A stretch of 64,000 bases of DNA from Candidatus Endonucleibacter bathymodioli (GTDB lineage Bacteria; Pseudomonadota; Gammaproteobacteria; Pseudomonadales; Endozoicomonadaceae), in the NCBI GenBank assembly GCA_030674915.1, contig JASXSV010000006.1, positions 131,654 to 195,653 on the forward strand, in the 5' to 3' direction. The first letter of the stretch is position 1, and every line of letters starts with the position of its first letter. Position numbers and translations under genes: made by a program. Below, in pieces: positions 36,125 to 44,902 of this stretch. The notes under the pieces were generated by a model. That model did no database searches. It saw nothing but the letters and a program-made list of their open reading frames with translations, and had not been told where the DNA came from.

Positions 36125-36421
36125 ATGACCAAAGAACGTACTACCCATTGCTGGGAAGATGAGGATTTCATTGAAGATGTAAATAATCATCTTCGTAGGG
36201 AAAAATCAATTAAAGACAGGTGCCAAAAAAGAAAAGTATCAAAAATACGGCGAGGGATTGACAGTTATTATACTGCTAGAGATGGTGGTTCTCATGATCT
36301 CTATGCTGATGACTTCTACGACTTCGATGACTTCGATGACTTCGATGACTTCGATGACTTTGATGACTTTGATGACTTTGGCTTTGATGCTGATAACTTT
36401 GATGGCGTGTCACGACATTAA
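36125..36421 (+). CDS. Small acidic protein with Asp-Phe-Asp repeat
   Basis: 98 residues, with AAGGGA about 11 bases before the ATG. The first half is mixed-charge and basic (RREKSIKDRCQKRKVSKIRRG). The second half is DDF/FDD repeated about seven times, encoded by a near-perfect 9-bp tandem repeat. No signal peptide and no family I recognise. The strong basic-then-acidic split and simple repeat could reflect a young or slippage-made gene. The ribosome site and the hairpin just after the stop favour a real gene, but expression is unproven. Confidence 0.5.
   Translation: MTKERTTHCWEDEDFIEDVNNHLRREKSIKDRCQKRKVSKIRRGIDSYYTARDGGSHDLYADDFYDFDDFDDFDDFDDFDDFDDFGFDADNFDGVSRH
36310..36378 (+). repeat. 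9-bp tandem repeat (GATGACTTC/T)
   Basis: About seven in-frame units of GATGACTTC, the last ones GATGACTTT, within the acidic-protein gene. Unit changes keep the frame. Confidence 0.85.
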
Positions 36422-36447
36422 CTCTTATAGATAAAGAGTTTATTATT
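36420..36447 (+). terminator. Possible rho-independent terminator after the acidic-protein gene
   Basis: AACTCTT at 36420-36426 pairs with AAGAGTT at 36434-36440 (7-bp stem, 7-base loop), followed by TATTATT. The stem is AT-rich and weak. Confidence 0.35.
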
Positions 36448-36974
36448 CATGATGCTCATGGGTACGAATTACACTCGTACTTAAAATAGTTCTAATCATT
36501 ACTGAGCTTTAGTTATCAAAATTTTCGCCATTAAAAATTAGCGATTTGGTTCTCGATAATTTTAACACGGCTGAAATGTTACTCATTACCTGCTGGATAT
36601 AAATCGAGCTAACCTTTTGATGCGTAATTTTAAATCACTCGTAGGCCCAGTGCAACAAAAGATACGGTCTTTGATATCAAGAATACTCTGCTCAATATAG
36701 CCAGGAGATATTAATCATAAATAGCTAAAAGCTGGCTACATTGAATAGGGCGTATTCTTTAATTACCATAAATCATTCTAACACTCGTTAGTATGTTACA
36801 TACCGGAAGCTAATACCTATCTGTGGTCTCAGTCGTCAGTAGTAAATGAGAGCCCGTTTGAGTATGCTATTACTCACTAAATATGATGAATTTAGCTGAC
36901 TTGCAGGTATTGATATTTTTCTTACAAATAATGACTATATTGAGTTGACCGGAAAACATACGGCGTCGCACCTA
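36448..36974. other. Gene-free stretch
   Basis: AT-rich, many stops in all frames. No family resemblance found by eye; it may be old transposon sequence. Nothing supportable. Confidence 0.4.
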
Positions 36975-37102
36975 TACTTATACCTATGCCACCTGAAGGT
37001 GTGAGGTTGCTGACTGGTCTCACTCACTCCAATCACCTACTGTTTCTAGATCACTGGGATTTCCTTACTTGTTGCATATCCACACATTCAATGCTAACTG
37101 GT
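36975..37102. repeat. Dispersed palindromic repeat, full-length copy
   Basis: Starts TATACCTATGCCACCTGAAG, has ggttgctgactggtctcac and CACTCCAATCACCTAC, and ends CACATTCAATGCTAACTGG followed by TATAG. The reading frames over it (36986-37186, 37094-37303) are not genes. Confidence 0.7.
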
Positions 37103-37222
37103 ATAGAGACCTGCTGTTTCGCAAGTTTTGTCTCCTCTAGCTCTGTAAGAAAGTTCCCCGCGCCTCCACCTTGGGACGGTTTCTAGCACTACTGGTCGAG
37201 CACTAACTGTGGGATCGATTAT

Positions 37223-38401
37223 TAGGGAATCTCTGATTGAATCTCCAAAACTTGGTAAAATAGCATCGCTATGAGCAAGCCGGTATTCAAAATGAAACAA
37301 CAAAGTTTTGCTTCACGCAGTTACGCAGTTACACAGCCAAAAAACGAAAAACGCGAAAAGAGTTATTTCTTGAGGAAATGGAATCTTGTGTTCTCTGGGC
37401 AGCCTTTGAAGCAATCATTAAACCACATTACCCGAAAAGTGGACGTATTGGAGGGCAGCCGATCGGCCTGACCACCATGCTGTGTATCTATCTCATGCAG
37501 CAATGGTTTCAACTATCCGATCCGATGATGTAAGACGCGCTGTATGAAATTGAATCAATGAGAATATTTGCCAAATTGGAGCTGTCCGAAGATCGATTAC
37601 CTGTCGAAACAACTATCCTGAAATTTCGTCACCTGTTGGAGCGTAATCAATTGACTGACAAGTTATTTGCTGCGGTCAGTGAGCACTTAAAACTACACGG
37701 CCTTGCACTTTCAAAAGGCACCATGGTAGATGCCACATTAATAAGCACTTCGTCCTCGACCAAAAACGCCGAAGGCACACGTGATTCTGAAATGCACCAG
37801 ACACGTAAAGGAAATCAGTGGTACTTTGGCATGAAGATCCATGTCGGTGCGGATGTAAATAGTGGGACTGCTCATACAGTAACGGTTACCTCAGTCAATA
37901 AAGCGGATATTGGCGAACTGCCTGCTTTGTTGAGAAAGGAAGACGAAGTAATCTTTGGCGATGCGGGCTACACCAGCGACACATATAAGCGAGGCGCTCG
38001 ATGCTTAGGATTACACTGGAAAGTCAATGACAAGCGCAAACCAAGAAAAGGCAACCTAAGTAGCAGTCAGCGCAAACGTAATCGCCAGCAATCAAAAATA
38101 CGAGCCAGGGTAGAGCACCTGTTCCAAATCCTCAAGTGTCAGTTTGGTTACCGTAAAATTCGTTACCGTGGTTTGGAAAAAAACAGGGTGCAAGTTACTA
38201 GCCTGATGGCAATGACCAATTGATACCTGCAACGTAATGCGTTACCGACATAATTGCGCTCTAAATCCGCCTATAGAGCGGATAAGTGGGCAAAAGCGAC
38301 AAAATGAATCGAAAGTTACGAGGAAATAAGCGCGAAAGTCAGAGAATTTTATCGCAAATCTGACAATCAACTTGCAAACCACTTCAATCAGAGATTCCTT
38401 A
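37223..38401 (+). mobile_element. IS5-family insertion sequence (second subgroup), inactivated
   Basis: 1179 bp bounded by TAGGGAATCTCTGATTGA and its inverted partner TCAATCAGAGATTCCTTA. Encodes one broken transposase. The ends differ from those of the element at 19771-20967, so this is a different IS5 lineage. Confidence 0.8.
37271..38223 (+). pseudogene. IS5-family transposase with frameshift and nonsense codon
   Basis: Starts FKMKQQSFASRSYA, slips frame after REK near 37355, then EMESCVLWAAFEAIIKPHYP, IGLTTMLCIYLMQQWFQLS and a TAA in DPMM-stop-DALYE near 37532. The remaining 221-codon frame (37558-38223) has SKGTMVDATLIS, STKNAEGTRDSEMHQTRKG, YFGMKIHVGADV, VIFGDAGYTS and KIRARVEHLFQILKCQFGY, all standard for the IS5 subgroup with the KNA/EMHQTKKGNQWYFGMK signature. 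The C-terminus is intact, but the protein cannot be made as a whole. Confidence 0.87.
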
Positions 38402-38449
38402 GCGGATATTAATCGTCAGTTGGAAGTACAAAACATAATCATGCGTTAA

Positions 38450-39015
38450 GATCGCATTAATATCATTGGCGCTACACCGACAGAGGCGGATTAATCAAGT
38501 TCTGGCAACAACAAAGACGAAAAGCAGACAAAGTATTCTGAAGCTGGTTGGCACGTTAAGAATGACAGTCGTAGTAACAAGAAGACTATCAGCTTTTCCG
38601 TTAATACCGGTGTTGATGAAGATGGCTTTCTTCATAGTTAAATCGTGATGCCAGGCAATGTTTACGATTTTCAGTAGAGCAACACCTTGCTACCTTCGAA
38701 TGAAACAGTCCTGCACGTAGATGTCTCTTGTAGCTCAAGCGAACAGAGAAGCATTAGCGAAACTTAGTATTGAAGATCAAATTTTCAACGTAAGGCCACA
38801 GAGAACAGCCACTATCGAGAAGGGAGAAAGCTCGTAACAAGGAAATATCAGTAATACAGGCCTTTTGCCACCAATACAAGGCACTACGGACTTGCCATAG
38901 CCCGGTTCATAGGCATTACCAAAACTGAAACGATTTATGGGCTGGCCGCTATTGCCGCGAACATTCGCAAAGACACTAAGTTTTTGGTGCTCTATGATAT
39001 GCCGAAACCATGTTA
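38450..39015 (+). pseudogene. IS5-family transposase relic (third group), heavily decayed
   Basis: Fragments across frames: NNKDEKQTKYSEAGWHVKND, VNTGVDEDGFLHS, MPGNVYDFQ, then HYGLAIARFIGITKTETIYG and LAAIAANIRKDTKFLVLYDM. These correspond in order to QCRPNKNKxxxNTQDPEA, VDEDGFI, PGNVHDS and HYGLxKARYLGLxR blocks of IS5 transposases. Many stops; no intact ends. The short frames at 38466 and 38937 are part of this relic. Confidence 0.65.
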
Positions 39016-39290
39016 TGCCAGATAGGTACGTCGAAAATCAGTTCTCAGCACTAGGAGCCGTGCACGAAGCCGGTAATTTAACATTAAACGCACTCGCAAG
39101 CTTCGTAATGGATTACAAAATGAGGAAATTCAATGACTTTGATTAAAGTCGTTGGTTATGTTATTAAAGCATCATCCTATTAAGAAGTGGAGATTTTTTC
39201 AATTTTATGTACCAATATTATTTATGATTACAAATAAAAAAATGAAATTATTCAACTTTACAATATATAATGCTAGACTGTTATCACGCT

Positions 39291-39602
39291 GCCCTCGTAG
39301 CTCAGCAGGATAGAGCATTTGCCTCCTATTTTATAAAAAATGGGCACCCCGGTAGAAACACTGGGTGTGAATCTACTCAAATTCAGGGAAACCTTAACGG
39401 GCTGGAAATTGACAGTGCCGATGACAATCCTGAGCGAAGCCGTACTCTTGTATACGGAACGTGCAGAGACTTAACGGGTAGTGCCTACGGACTTCGGTCT
39501 ACGGTAAAGAGAAAGTCCAGACTACAAACGGCATTGATGCCGGTGACGAAAGCCATAGTGGTATGAAGCGAAAGGTCAGACGTTCGAATCGTCTCGGGGG
39601 CA
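39291..39602 (+). tRNA. tRNA-Arg(CCU) interrupted by a group I intron
   Basis: Exon 1 is 39291-39327 and exon 2 is 39566-39602. Joined, they give a 74-nt tRNA: acceptor GCCCTCG with CGGGGGC, D-stem GCTC/GAGC, anticodon stem TTTGC/GCGAA, loop CTCCTAA with anticodon CCT (CCU), T-stem AGACG/CGTCT with TTCGAAT, and discriminator A. The 3' CCA is not encoded. The split is directly after the third anticodon base (position 36/37), the site used by known tRNA-Arg(CCU) introns of alphaproteobacteria. Without removing 39328-39565 the tRNA cannot fold. The 98-codon frame over it (39270-39566) is not a protein gene. Confidence 0.93.
39328..39565 (+). ncRNA. Self-splicing group I intron in tRNA-Arg(CCU), ORF-less
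   Basis: 238 nt, following T (end of exon 1) and ending in G, as group I introns do. The conserved core strings are visible: a P/Q-like ATTCAGGGAAACCT, a P5/P6 region with CCGATGACAATCCTGAGCGAAGCC's parts, an R-like GTGCAGAGACTTAACGGG, and an S-like AGAGAAAGTCC that can pair with the R segment to form P7. No homing endonuclease. Size and site suggest the small tRNA-intron class (IC3, as in Azoarcus and Agrobacterium); the subgroup is inference without a covariance-model search. Confidence 0.88.
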
Positions 39603-39689
39603 CTACATCAAGCAATTTTTAATTTTTATCAAAATTGCATCCATTTCACATTTTTTTAATCAATATTTACGGACATATTTAGTTGTTCC

Positions 39690-39792
39690 GTTTTCAAACT
39701 GAATTGGTGGTAGATCATCGTTGGATTAGTCGAACCTATCAAGGTTATAATGCTTTATGTAGGTATCCACATCCCGCCTCATATACTCACTG
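39690..39792 (-). pseudogene. IS3-family transposase relic, extreme C-terminus
   Basis: The minus strand reads MRRDVDTYIKHYNLDRFD, one stop, then NDDLPPIQFEN, like the IS3 orfB C-terminus (YIxYYNxxRxHxxNxxLPPxxYE). Too short to classify further. 39603-39689 and 39793-39920 hold nothing recognisable. Confidence 0.45.
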
Positions 39793-39920
39793 ATGGGCTG
39801 ATGAGTTTAGAATATCCGTCATTCTTTAAGCTGCTAAAAATAGTTTCACCACGTCATTATCATAACAATCGCCTACACTCTCCCTATCGAGGCGCTTACA
39901 CCATAAAAGTCTAATAAATT

Positions 39921-39990
39921 GATACCTTTGCACGATAACGCTGCATAAGCCCCATTATTAATTAAATCGTATTTTTTTGAGGATAAAGCC
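39921..39990 (+). mobile_element. IS5 left-end fragment
   Basis: GATACCTTTGCACGATAACG plus the following ~50 bases match the end of the IS5 element at 19771. It is cut at 39990, where IS30-type sequence begins. Its mirror-image partner end is at 40943-41010, so one IS5 was probably split or replaced by IS30 here. Confidence 0.8.
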
Positions 39991-39994
39991 TCGC

Positions 39995-40942
39995 GGATTC
40001 AAATCCGAAGCGCATCATCTAATCAGGTAGAAGAAGGGGCCAGCTGCAAGTAAGCTCCTACCCTTTTTCTCCGGCAAGAGATGAAGTGATGACGGGATAT
40101 TACCAACAACTAACCTACGAGCAACGATGCCAGATTTCAGTCCTAAAGAACAGCGGCTGTACACAAAGGGAGGTGGCGAAAATTATAGGTGTGAGTCATC
40201 CTACGGTAAGTAGAGAACTGGCCAGAAATATGGGTGACAGGGGCTATCGTCATAAACAGGCGCAAGCTAAGGCTATTCAGCGACGCCATACTGCGGTTAA
40301 ACCGACTAAAATGACCCCGGCAATGATAATCGTGATCGAGGCCAAGCTCCGTATAGAATGGAGTCCCGAACAGGTGTCAGGTTGGCTGCTATATGATCAG
40401 GAGAAGCTGATTAGCCATGAAACTATTTATCGCCACATTTGGGCGATAAGCAGGCGGGAGGAGACCTTTATACGCATCTGCGCCACCAGGGCAAGAAATA
40501 CGACAAACGGCGTAACGGCAAATCTACGCGGGGGCAGATAAAAAGTCGAGTGAGCATTGAAGCGTCCCAGTATTATCTCGCATCGATGATACGGCGATCG
40601 GCAAGGGCCACAGCGGCGCTCTAATGACGATTGTTGATCGGGTGATGAAGTATACAGTATCGGTGCAGGTCGATAGTAAAAGTGTAACCGATGTCACCGC
40701 GGCGACCATCGCCCTGCTTAAGCCGATTAAGGATCTGGCTCACACGATTACGACAGACAATGGAAAAGAGTTTGCGTACCATGAGAAGATCAGTAAAGCG
40801 CTGTCAGCAGATGTTTATTTTGCGCACCCCTATAGCTCTTAGGAGCGAGGGCTACACGAAAACACCAACGGCTTACTGCGACAATATTTTCCAAAGAATA
40901 CAGACTTTAAAAAAGTTACACAGATAGTGGTGGAGAGAGCTG
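39995..40942 (+). mobile_element. IS30-family element, second type, copy 1 (3' truncated)
   Basis: Left end GGATTCAAATCCGAAGCGCA, the same as the inverted ends of copy 2 (43285-44469). The right end is missing: the sequence stops at the codons VVERA and continues directly into an IS5 end at 40943. Copy 2 shows about 70 further codons. Confidence 0.78.
40089..40942 (+). pseudogene. IS30-family transposase (second type), frameshifted and truncated
   Basis: Starts MTGYYQQLTYEQRCQISVLK with a helix-turn-helix (GCTQREVAKIIGVSHPTVSR) and SPEQVSGWLLYDQEK. It then breaks frame near 40440 and near 40600, runs through IVDRVMKYTVSVQVDSKSV, HTITTDNGKEFAYHEKISK and YFAHPYSS, and has a TAG replacing the Trp codon before ERG. 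It ends in VVERA at the truncation. The four open frames between 40086 and 40927 are parts of this one dead gene. Confidence 0.82.
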
Positions 40943-41010
40943 CTTTATCCTCAAAAAAATACGATTTCATTAATAGTGGGGCTTATGCAGCGTTATCGTG
41001 CAAAGGTCTC
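40943..41010 (-). mobile_element. IS5 right-end fragment
   Basis: Reversed, reads GAGACCTTTGCACGATAACG and onward to TTTGAGGATAAAG, the inverted counterpart of 39921-39990. No transposase sequence remains between them, only the IS30. Confidence 0.8.
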
Positions 41011-41169
41011 AAATTACATTAATCCTGATTGGTATATTACTATCCACAATCACTGTGGAAGACCAAGCCATTGGGAGGTAGTCTGAGGCTGTAGGCGCTT
41101 ATAACGCTCTATTTATCTGACTGGATATCATTTCTTTCGCACAAGGTGATGGAATTTTTTAATTTCTAT

Positions 41170-41425
41170 TCCTACATATGCAATTCGGTATTTCCTTTGC
41201 GCAAGTATAGAAAACTCGGCTCGCTCGCAATCACTGACCACTTGCTCAGCAGGTCACAACTCTTGTTGAGTATCCGCGAATAGTAAATTGGTCGCAACCC
41301 TCAGGTATTTCCAAGATTTCGCAACCGAGTAACCTTGCTCTCGAACCACGACACAACATCTTCTTTGAACTCCTTATGGTATTTTTTGTAGTTACGTTTC
41401 TGAATCATACAGACACTATAATCGT
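41170..41425 (-). pseudogene. IS3-family orfA relic
   Basis: The minus strand reads MIQKRNYKKYHKEFKEDVVS from about 41410, and after a frame slip REQGYSVAKSWKYLRVATNL, matching the N-terminal helix-turn-helix of IS3 orfA (RRxYTxEFKxEAVxL, EQGYSVxEAAxSLGVxxNxL). No orfB is visible next to it. Confidence 0.6.
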
Positions 41426-41480
41426 TGATAAACACCGTATTGCCTCTTATTAAAGCCCCTTGTCTATTCAACCAGAACAG

Positions 41481-42098
41481 CTACTCCTGGGCCAATTGTA
41501 AATATAGGATATGCAAATTATTCACGGCTTTATAAAGTTCGTTTAATAAACCACTGTTATCAACTATATCATCAGCAAATTTCAAACGGTACTCTCTGGA
41601 GGGTTGACTTTTGATAATAGCTTGAACTTGTTCTTCCGCCACATTATCTCTGGACACCGTTCGTTCCAGTTGAATTTCCTCTGACACATCCACTATTAAT
41701 ATACGATCAATGAATTGGTGTAGTGATGTTTTTATCAGCAAAGGTGAAGAAAGAATGCCATAAGGAGATGAAATCGTTGTTAACTTTTGTCGGATCAAGT
41801 TATTAATTTCAGGGTGAAGCAGTTTTTCCAGCCATATTTTTTCCTCTAAATCCTTGAAAATAATACCCCTAACTCGTTTTCGGTCAAGCCTACCATCCTT
41901 AGAAAGAATTGTTTTCCCGTAACGTTTTTCAATACTGTTCAAAGATGGCTTCCCTTGCTCAACAATAGTTCGTGCTATTACATCGGCGTCAATGATGATA
42001 ATTCCATGAGCGGCAAAAAAACCAGTAACAGTTGATTTACCACTGCCGATACCTCCTGTTACACCAATAATATAAGGTTTTTTATCTGGAGAACGCAT
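41481..42098 (-). CDS. coaE: Dephospho-CoA kinase
   Basis: Phosphorylates the 3' hydroxyl of dephospho-CoA, the last step of coenzyme A synthesis. 205 residues, matching E. coli CoaE (206). P-loop GVTGGIGSGKST at ~13-24, IIDADVIAR just after it, a lid region, and RILIVDVSEEIQLERTVSRD with the conserved Arg and Asp. The start codon overlaps the pilD stop as TAATG (one shared base), so translation is coupled. pilC-pilD-coaE is the usual gammaproteobacterial order; here pilC is split off by insertion elements. Confidence 0.95.
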   Translation of the reverse strand: MRSPDKKPYIIGVTGGIGSGKSTVTGFFAAHGIIIIDADVIARTIVEQGKPSLNSIEKRYGKTILSKDGRLDRKRVRGIIFKDLEEKIWLEKLLHPEINNLIRQKLTTISSPYGILSSPLLIKTSLHQFIDRILIVDVSEEIQLERTVSRDNVAEEQVQAIIKSQPSREYRLKFADDIVDNSGLLNELYKAVNNLHILYLQLAQE

Positions 42099-42970
42099 TA
42101 AATCCCCATAAATTGAAAATACATTCTAAAAAGTTGATCACCCCACAGTAAAGCAATAAAGCCAGCCATAGACAGGTAGGGGCCAAAAGGTATAGGCTTT
42201 GATCGGTTATGTAGCTTTAATGCTATAAGAACAAGCGCAGCAAGGGTTCCAACTGCCGAAGACAGAAAGATAATCAAAGGTAACATAGTCCAGCCAAGCC
42301 AAGCACCTAATGCAGCCAACAGTTTGAAATCACCATAGCCCATACCATCCTTGCCTGTAATTAATTTAAAGAGCCAATGAACTGACCATAATACAAGATA
42401 ACCGAAAACCGCACCAAAGAGAGAATCATTAAGAGATAATCCAGGATTAAAGCTGTTAAATATCAGCCCAGACCAAATTAGTGGCAGAGTAATGGAGTCT
42501 GGTAATAGCTGTGTATCAAAATCAATCATGGAAAGAGTTAGTAAACACCATGCCAGCAGGGAATAAGCCAGAGTTTCCATCGTAACGCCAAACTTCCAAC
42601 CAATCAGCACAGTAATAATAGCACTTAGACACTCAACAGCAGGATAGCGCCAAGAGATTATGATGTTACATGATGAGCACCTAGCCTTTAAGCACAGATA
42701 ACTAATAACGGGGATATTTTCCCATAAGGTTATTTTGTGCTTACAGGATGGACAACAGGAAGACGGTATTGCTAAGTTATAAGGTTCTGACTTAGTACAA
42801 TTCTTCTCGGGAAACAAAAACTCCGTACTGTCTTCATGCCATCGTTTTTTCAGCATGAGTGGCAGTCGGTGGATCACCACATTTAAAAAGCTACCAACGA
42901 CAAGGCCCACAATCGTTAATATTATAAAAAAGTAACCAGGCGATTGTTGTAGTAAATCAACCAGTATCAT
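42098..42970 (-). CDS. pilD: Type IV prepilin peptidase / N-methyltransferase
   Basis: An inner-membrane aspartic protease that cleaves and N-methylates prepilins and pseudopilins. 290 residues, as in Pseudomonas PilD (290). An N-terminal helix (FIILTIVGLVVGSFLNVVIHRL) is followed by the cytosolic domain with four zinc cysteines (CPSC and CSSC) and eight hydrophobic segments overall. Catalytic aspartates are in MIDFDTQLLPD and GYGDFKLL, the GxGD-type pair. Overlaps coaE. The gap to pilC (44903) is filled by IS30 and IS5 sequence, so the pil operon is interrupted. Confidence 0.96.
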   Translation of the reverse strand: MILVDLLQQSPGYFFIILTIVGLVVGSFLNVVIHRLPLMLKKRWHEDSTEFLFPEKNCTKSEPYNLAIPSSCCPSCKHKITLWENIPVISYLCLKARCSSCNIIISWRYPAVECLSAIITVLIGWKFGVTMETLAYSLLAWCLLTLSMIDFDTQLLPDSITLPLIWSGLIFNSFNPGLSLNDSLFGAVFGYLVLWSVHWLFKLITGKDGMGYGDFKLLAALGAWLGWTMLPLIIFLSSAVGTLAALVLIALKLHNRSKPIPFGPYLSMAGFIALLWGDQLFRMYFQFMGI

Positions 42971-43284
42971 TGTTTCCTGAAACCCCAGATTAGGTTAAAG
43001 CTTAGTACACGCCAAAAATGGGTGTTATGAGGAGAGTAGCGAAGCAATAAAATAAAGTCAGATCACGATAGCTTTTTTACTCATAGAAGTACAGTTATTA
43101 TCCATGACTCAACCTTTTTGAAGTACAAGTGGATGGTACTGTGGTGGTAATCAACACCTTTATACTCTTACTCTTGCAGCTATGAAGTATTAACTGTTCT
43201 TACTTTACGCATAGGCTATGGGGACGCGATAGTCTATAGGCTACTGTGATATTTAGTGGCATTGCTTAAATCTTTTTGAAATGC
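42971..43284. other. Gene-free stretch between pilD and IS30
   Basis: No gene or RNA recognised. If pilD-coaE are still expressed, their promoter must lie here or be supplied by the neighbouring IS30. Confidence 0.4.
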
Positions 43285-44469
43285 GGATTCAAATCTGAAG
43301 TGCATCACAGTCTAAGCTGCTAGCGCAGCTCTATGCTCTTCCATTAGCTGGTCAGGCGTTTTGAAACCAAGATATTTTCTTGGATGAGAATTAAGGAATC
43401 TCTGAACAAGGTTATTCTCGCACAGGAAAGAATCTATAAGGTATTGATTTTGCTGGATCCACGCTTCTGAGGGGATTACGAAAGTGGCTTTAATCAGAGA
43501 CTCCTTAAGCTGCTTTACAGCTCTCTCCATCACTATCTGTGTAACTTTTTTAAAGTCTGTATTCTTTGGAAAATATTGTCGCAGTAAGCCGTTGGTGTTT
43601 TCGTTTAGCCCTCGCTCCCAAGAGCTATAGGGGTGCGCAAAATAAACATCTGCTGACAGCGCTTTACTGATCTTCATAGCACGCAAACTCTTTCCCATTG
43701 TTAGCCGTAATCGTGTGAACCAGATCCTTAATCGGCTTAAGCAGGGCGATGGTCGCCACGGTGACATCGGCTGCACTTTTACTATCGACCTGCGCCGATA
43801 TACTTCATCACCCGCTCAACAATCGTCACTAGAGCGCCGCTGTGGCCCTTGCCGATCACCGTATCACCGATGCGAGATTTATCGTCAACAACACTGGGAC
43901 GCTCATCAATGCTCACTCGATTTTTTATCTGCCCCGCGTAGATTTGCCGTTACGCCGATTGTCGTATTTCTTGACGGCGGCGCAGATGCGTATAAAGGTC
44001 GCTTCCCGCCTGCTTATCGGCCCAAATGTGGCGATAAATAGTTTCATGGCTAATCAGCTTCTCCTATCATATAGCAGCCAACCTGACACCTGTTCGGGAC
44101 TCCATTCTATACGGAGCTTGGCCTCGATCACGATTATCATTGCCGGGGTCATTTTAGTCGGTTTAACCGCAGTCTGGCGTCGCTGAATAGCCTTAGTTTG
44201 CGCCTGTTTATGACGATAGCTCCTGTCACCCGTATTTCTGGCCAGTTCTCTACTTACCGTAGGCTGACTCACCCCTATAATTTCCGACACCTCCCTTTGT
44301 GTACAACCTCTGTTCTTTAGGGCTGAAATCTGGCATCGTTGCTCGTAGGTCAGTTGTTGGTAATATTCCGTCATCACTTCATCTCTTGCCGGAGAAAAAG
44401 GGTAGGAGCTTACTTTCAGCTGGCCCCCTTCTTCTACCTGATTAGATGATGCACTTCGGATTTGAATCC
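43285..44469 (-). mobile_element. IS30-family element, second type, copy 2 (full length, decayed)
   Basis: 1185 bp. Ends are GGATTCAAATCTGAAGTGCA and, reversed, GGATTCAAATCCGAAGTGCA. The right end is followed by GCGG and IS5 sequence. Lies between pilD and pilC. Confidence 0.85.
43312..44377 (-). pseudogene. IS30-family transposase (second type), frameshifted
   Basis: From 44377: MMTEYYQQLTYEQRCQIS, REVSEIIGVSQPTVSR, SPEQVSGWLLYD, then a stop. Intermediate pieces in other frames (SHETIYRHIWADKQAGSD, NRVSIDERPSVVDDKSRIG, IGKGHSGALVTIVERV). The last 465 bases are open again: AHPYSSWERGLNENTNGLLRQ, FVIPSEAWIQQNQYLIDSF and HPRKYLGFKTPDQLMEEH. The extra ~50 residues (VKQLKESLIKATF through NLVQRFLN) before HPRKYLGF are not in IS30 type A and mark this as a separate lineage. 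Confidence 0.83.
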
Positions 44470-44845
44470 GCGGAATAATAAAACGTGCTTATAGAAATAA
44501 ACCATTAACAGAGCATGATAAGTGCTTTAACTGTTTACATTCTGGCGTGCGCTGCACTGTGGAGCGAGTATTTGGCGTTTTGAAACTACACTACGGCATG
44601 GCGAAAGCTCGTTATCTTGGCTTAAGCCGAAACCGTACACGTTTTGAAATAATGTGTGTGGCGCACAATATTAAACGAGGTTTAGCTATTCAGCAGGCAA
44701 GTTGCGCCTGAAAATCGAAAATGAAGGGTGAAATGGCTCGAATAGTGAATATTCGAGCTGAAATCTTGTTTTTAAGGCTTTATCCTCAAAAAAATACGAT
44801 TTAATTAATAATGGGGCTTATGCTGCGTTATCGTGCAAAGATCTC
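44470..44845 (+). pseudogene. IS5 fragment: transposase C-terminus and right end
   Basis: Plus-strand copy of the C-terminal ~75 codons of the 19771 IS5 transposase (NKPLTEHDKCFN, then GVRCTVERVFGVLKLHYG, ARYLGLSRNRT), closing with a TGA at 44711 and the terminal repeat ending near 44845. It starts at a CCGCGG junction with IS30 at AATAATAAAACGTGC. The fragment at 46737-47104 breaks at the same base. Confidence 0.8.
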
Positions 44846-44902
44846 ACAGTACTGTAAACAACGGAACTTAATATCACAGTATTTACAAACAATATACGGT
44901 AA

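Noticed and set aside
36986..37303. Two overlapping frames on opposite strands
   Set aside because: They lie within a dispersed palindromic repeat and an IS5 end.
39270..39566. 98-codon frame over the tRNA/intron
   Set aside because: The sequence is explained completely by tRNA-Arg exon 1 and a group I intron; the frame is incidental.
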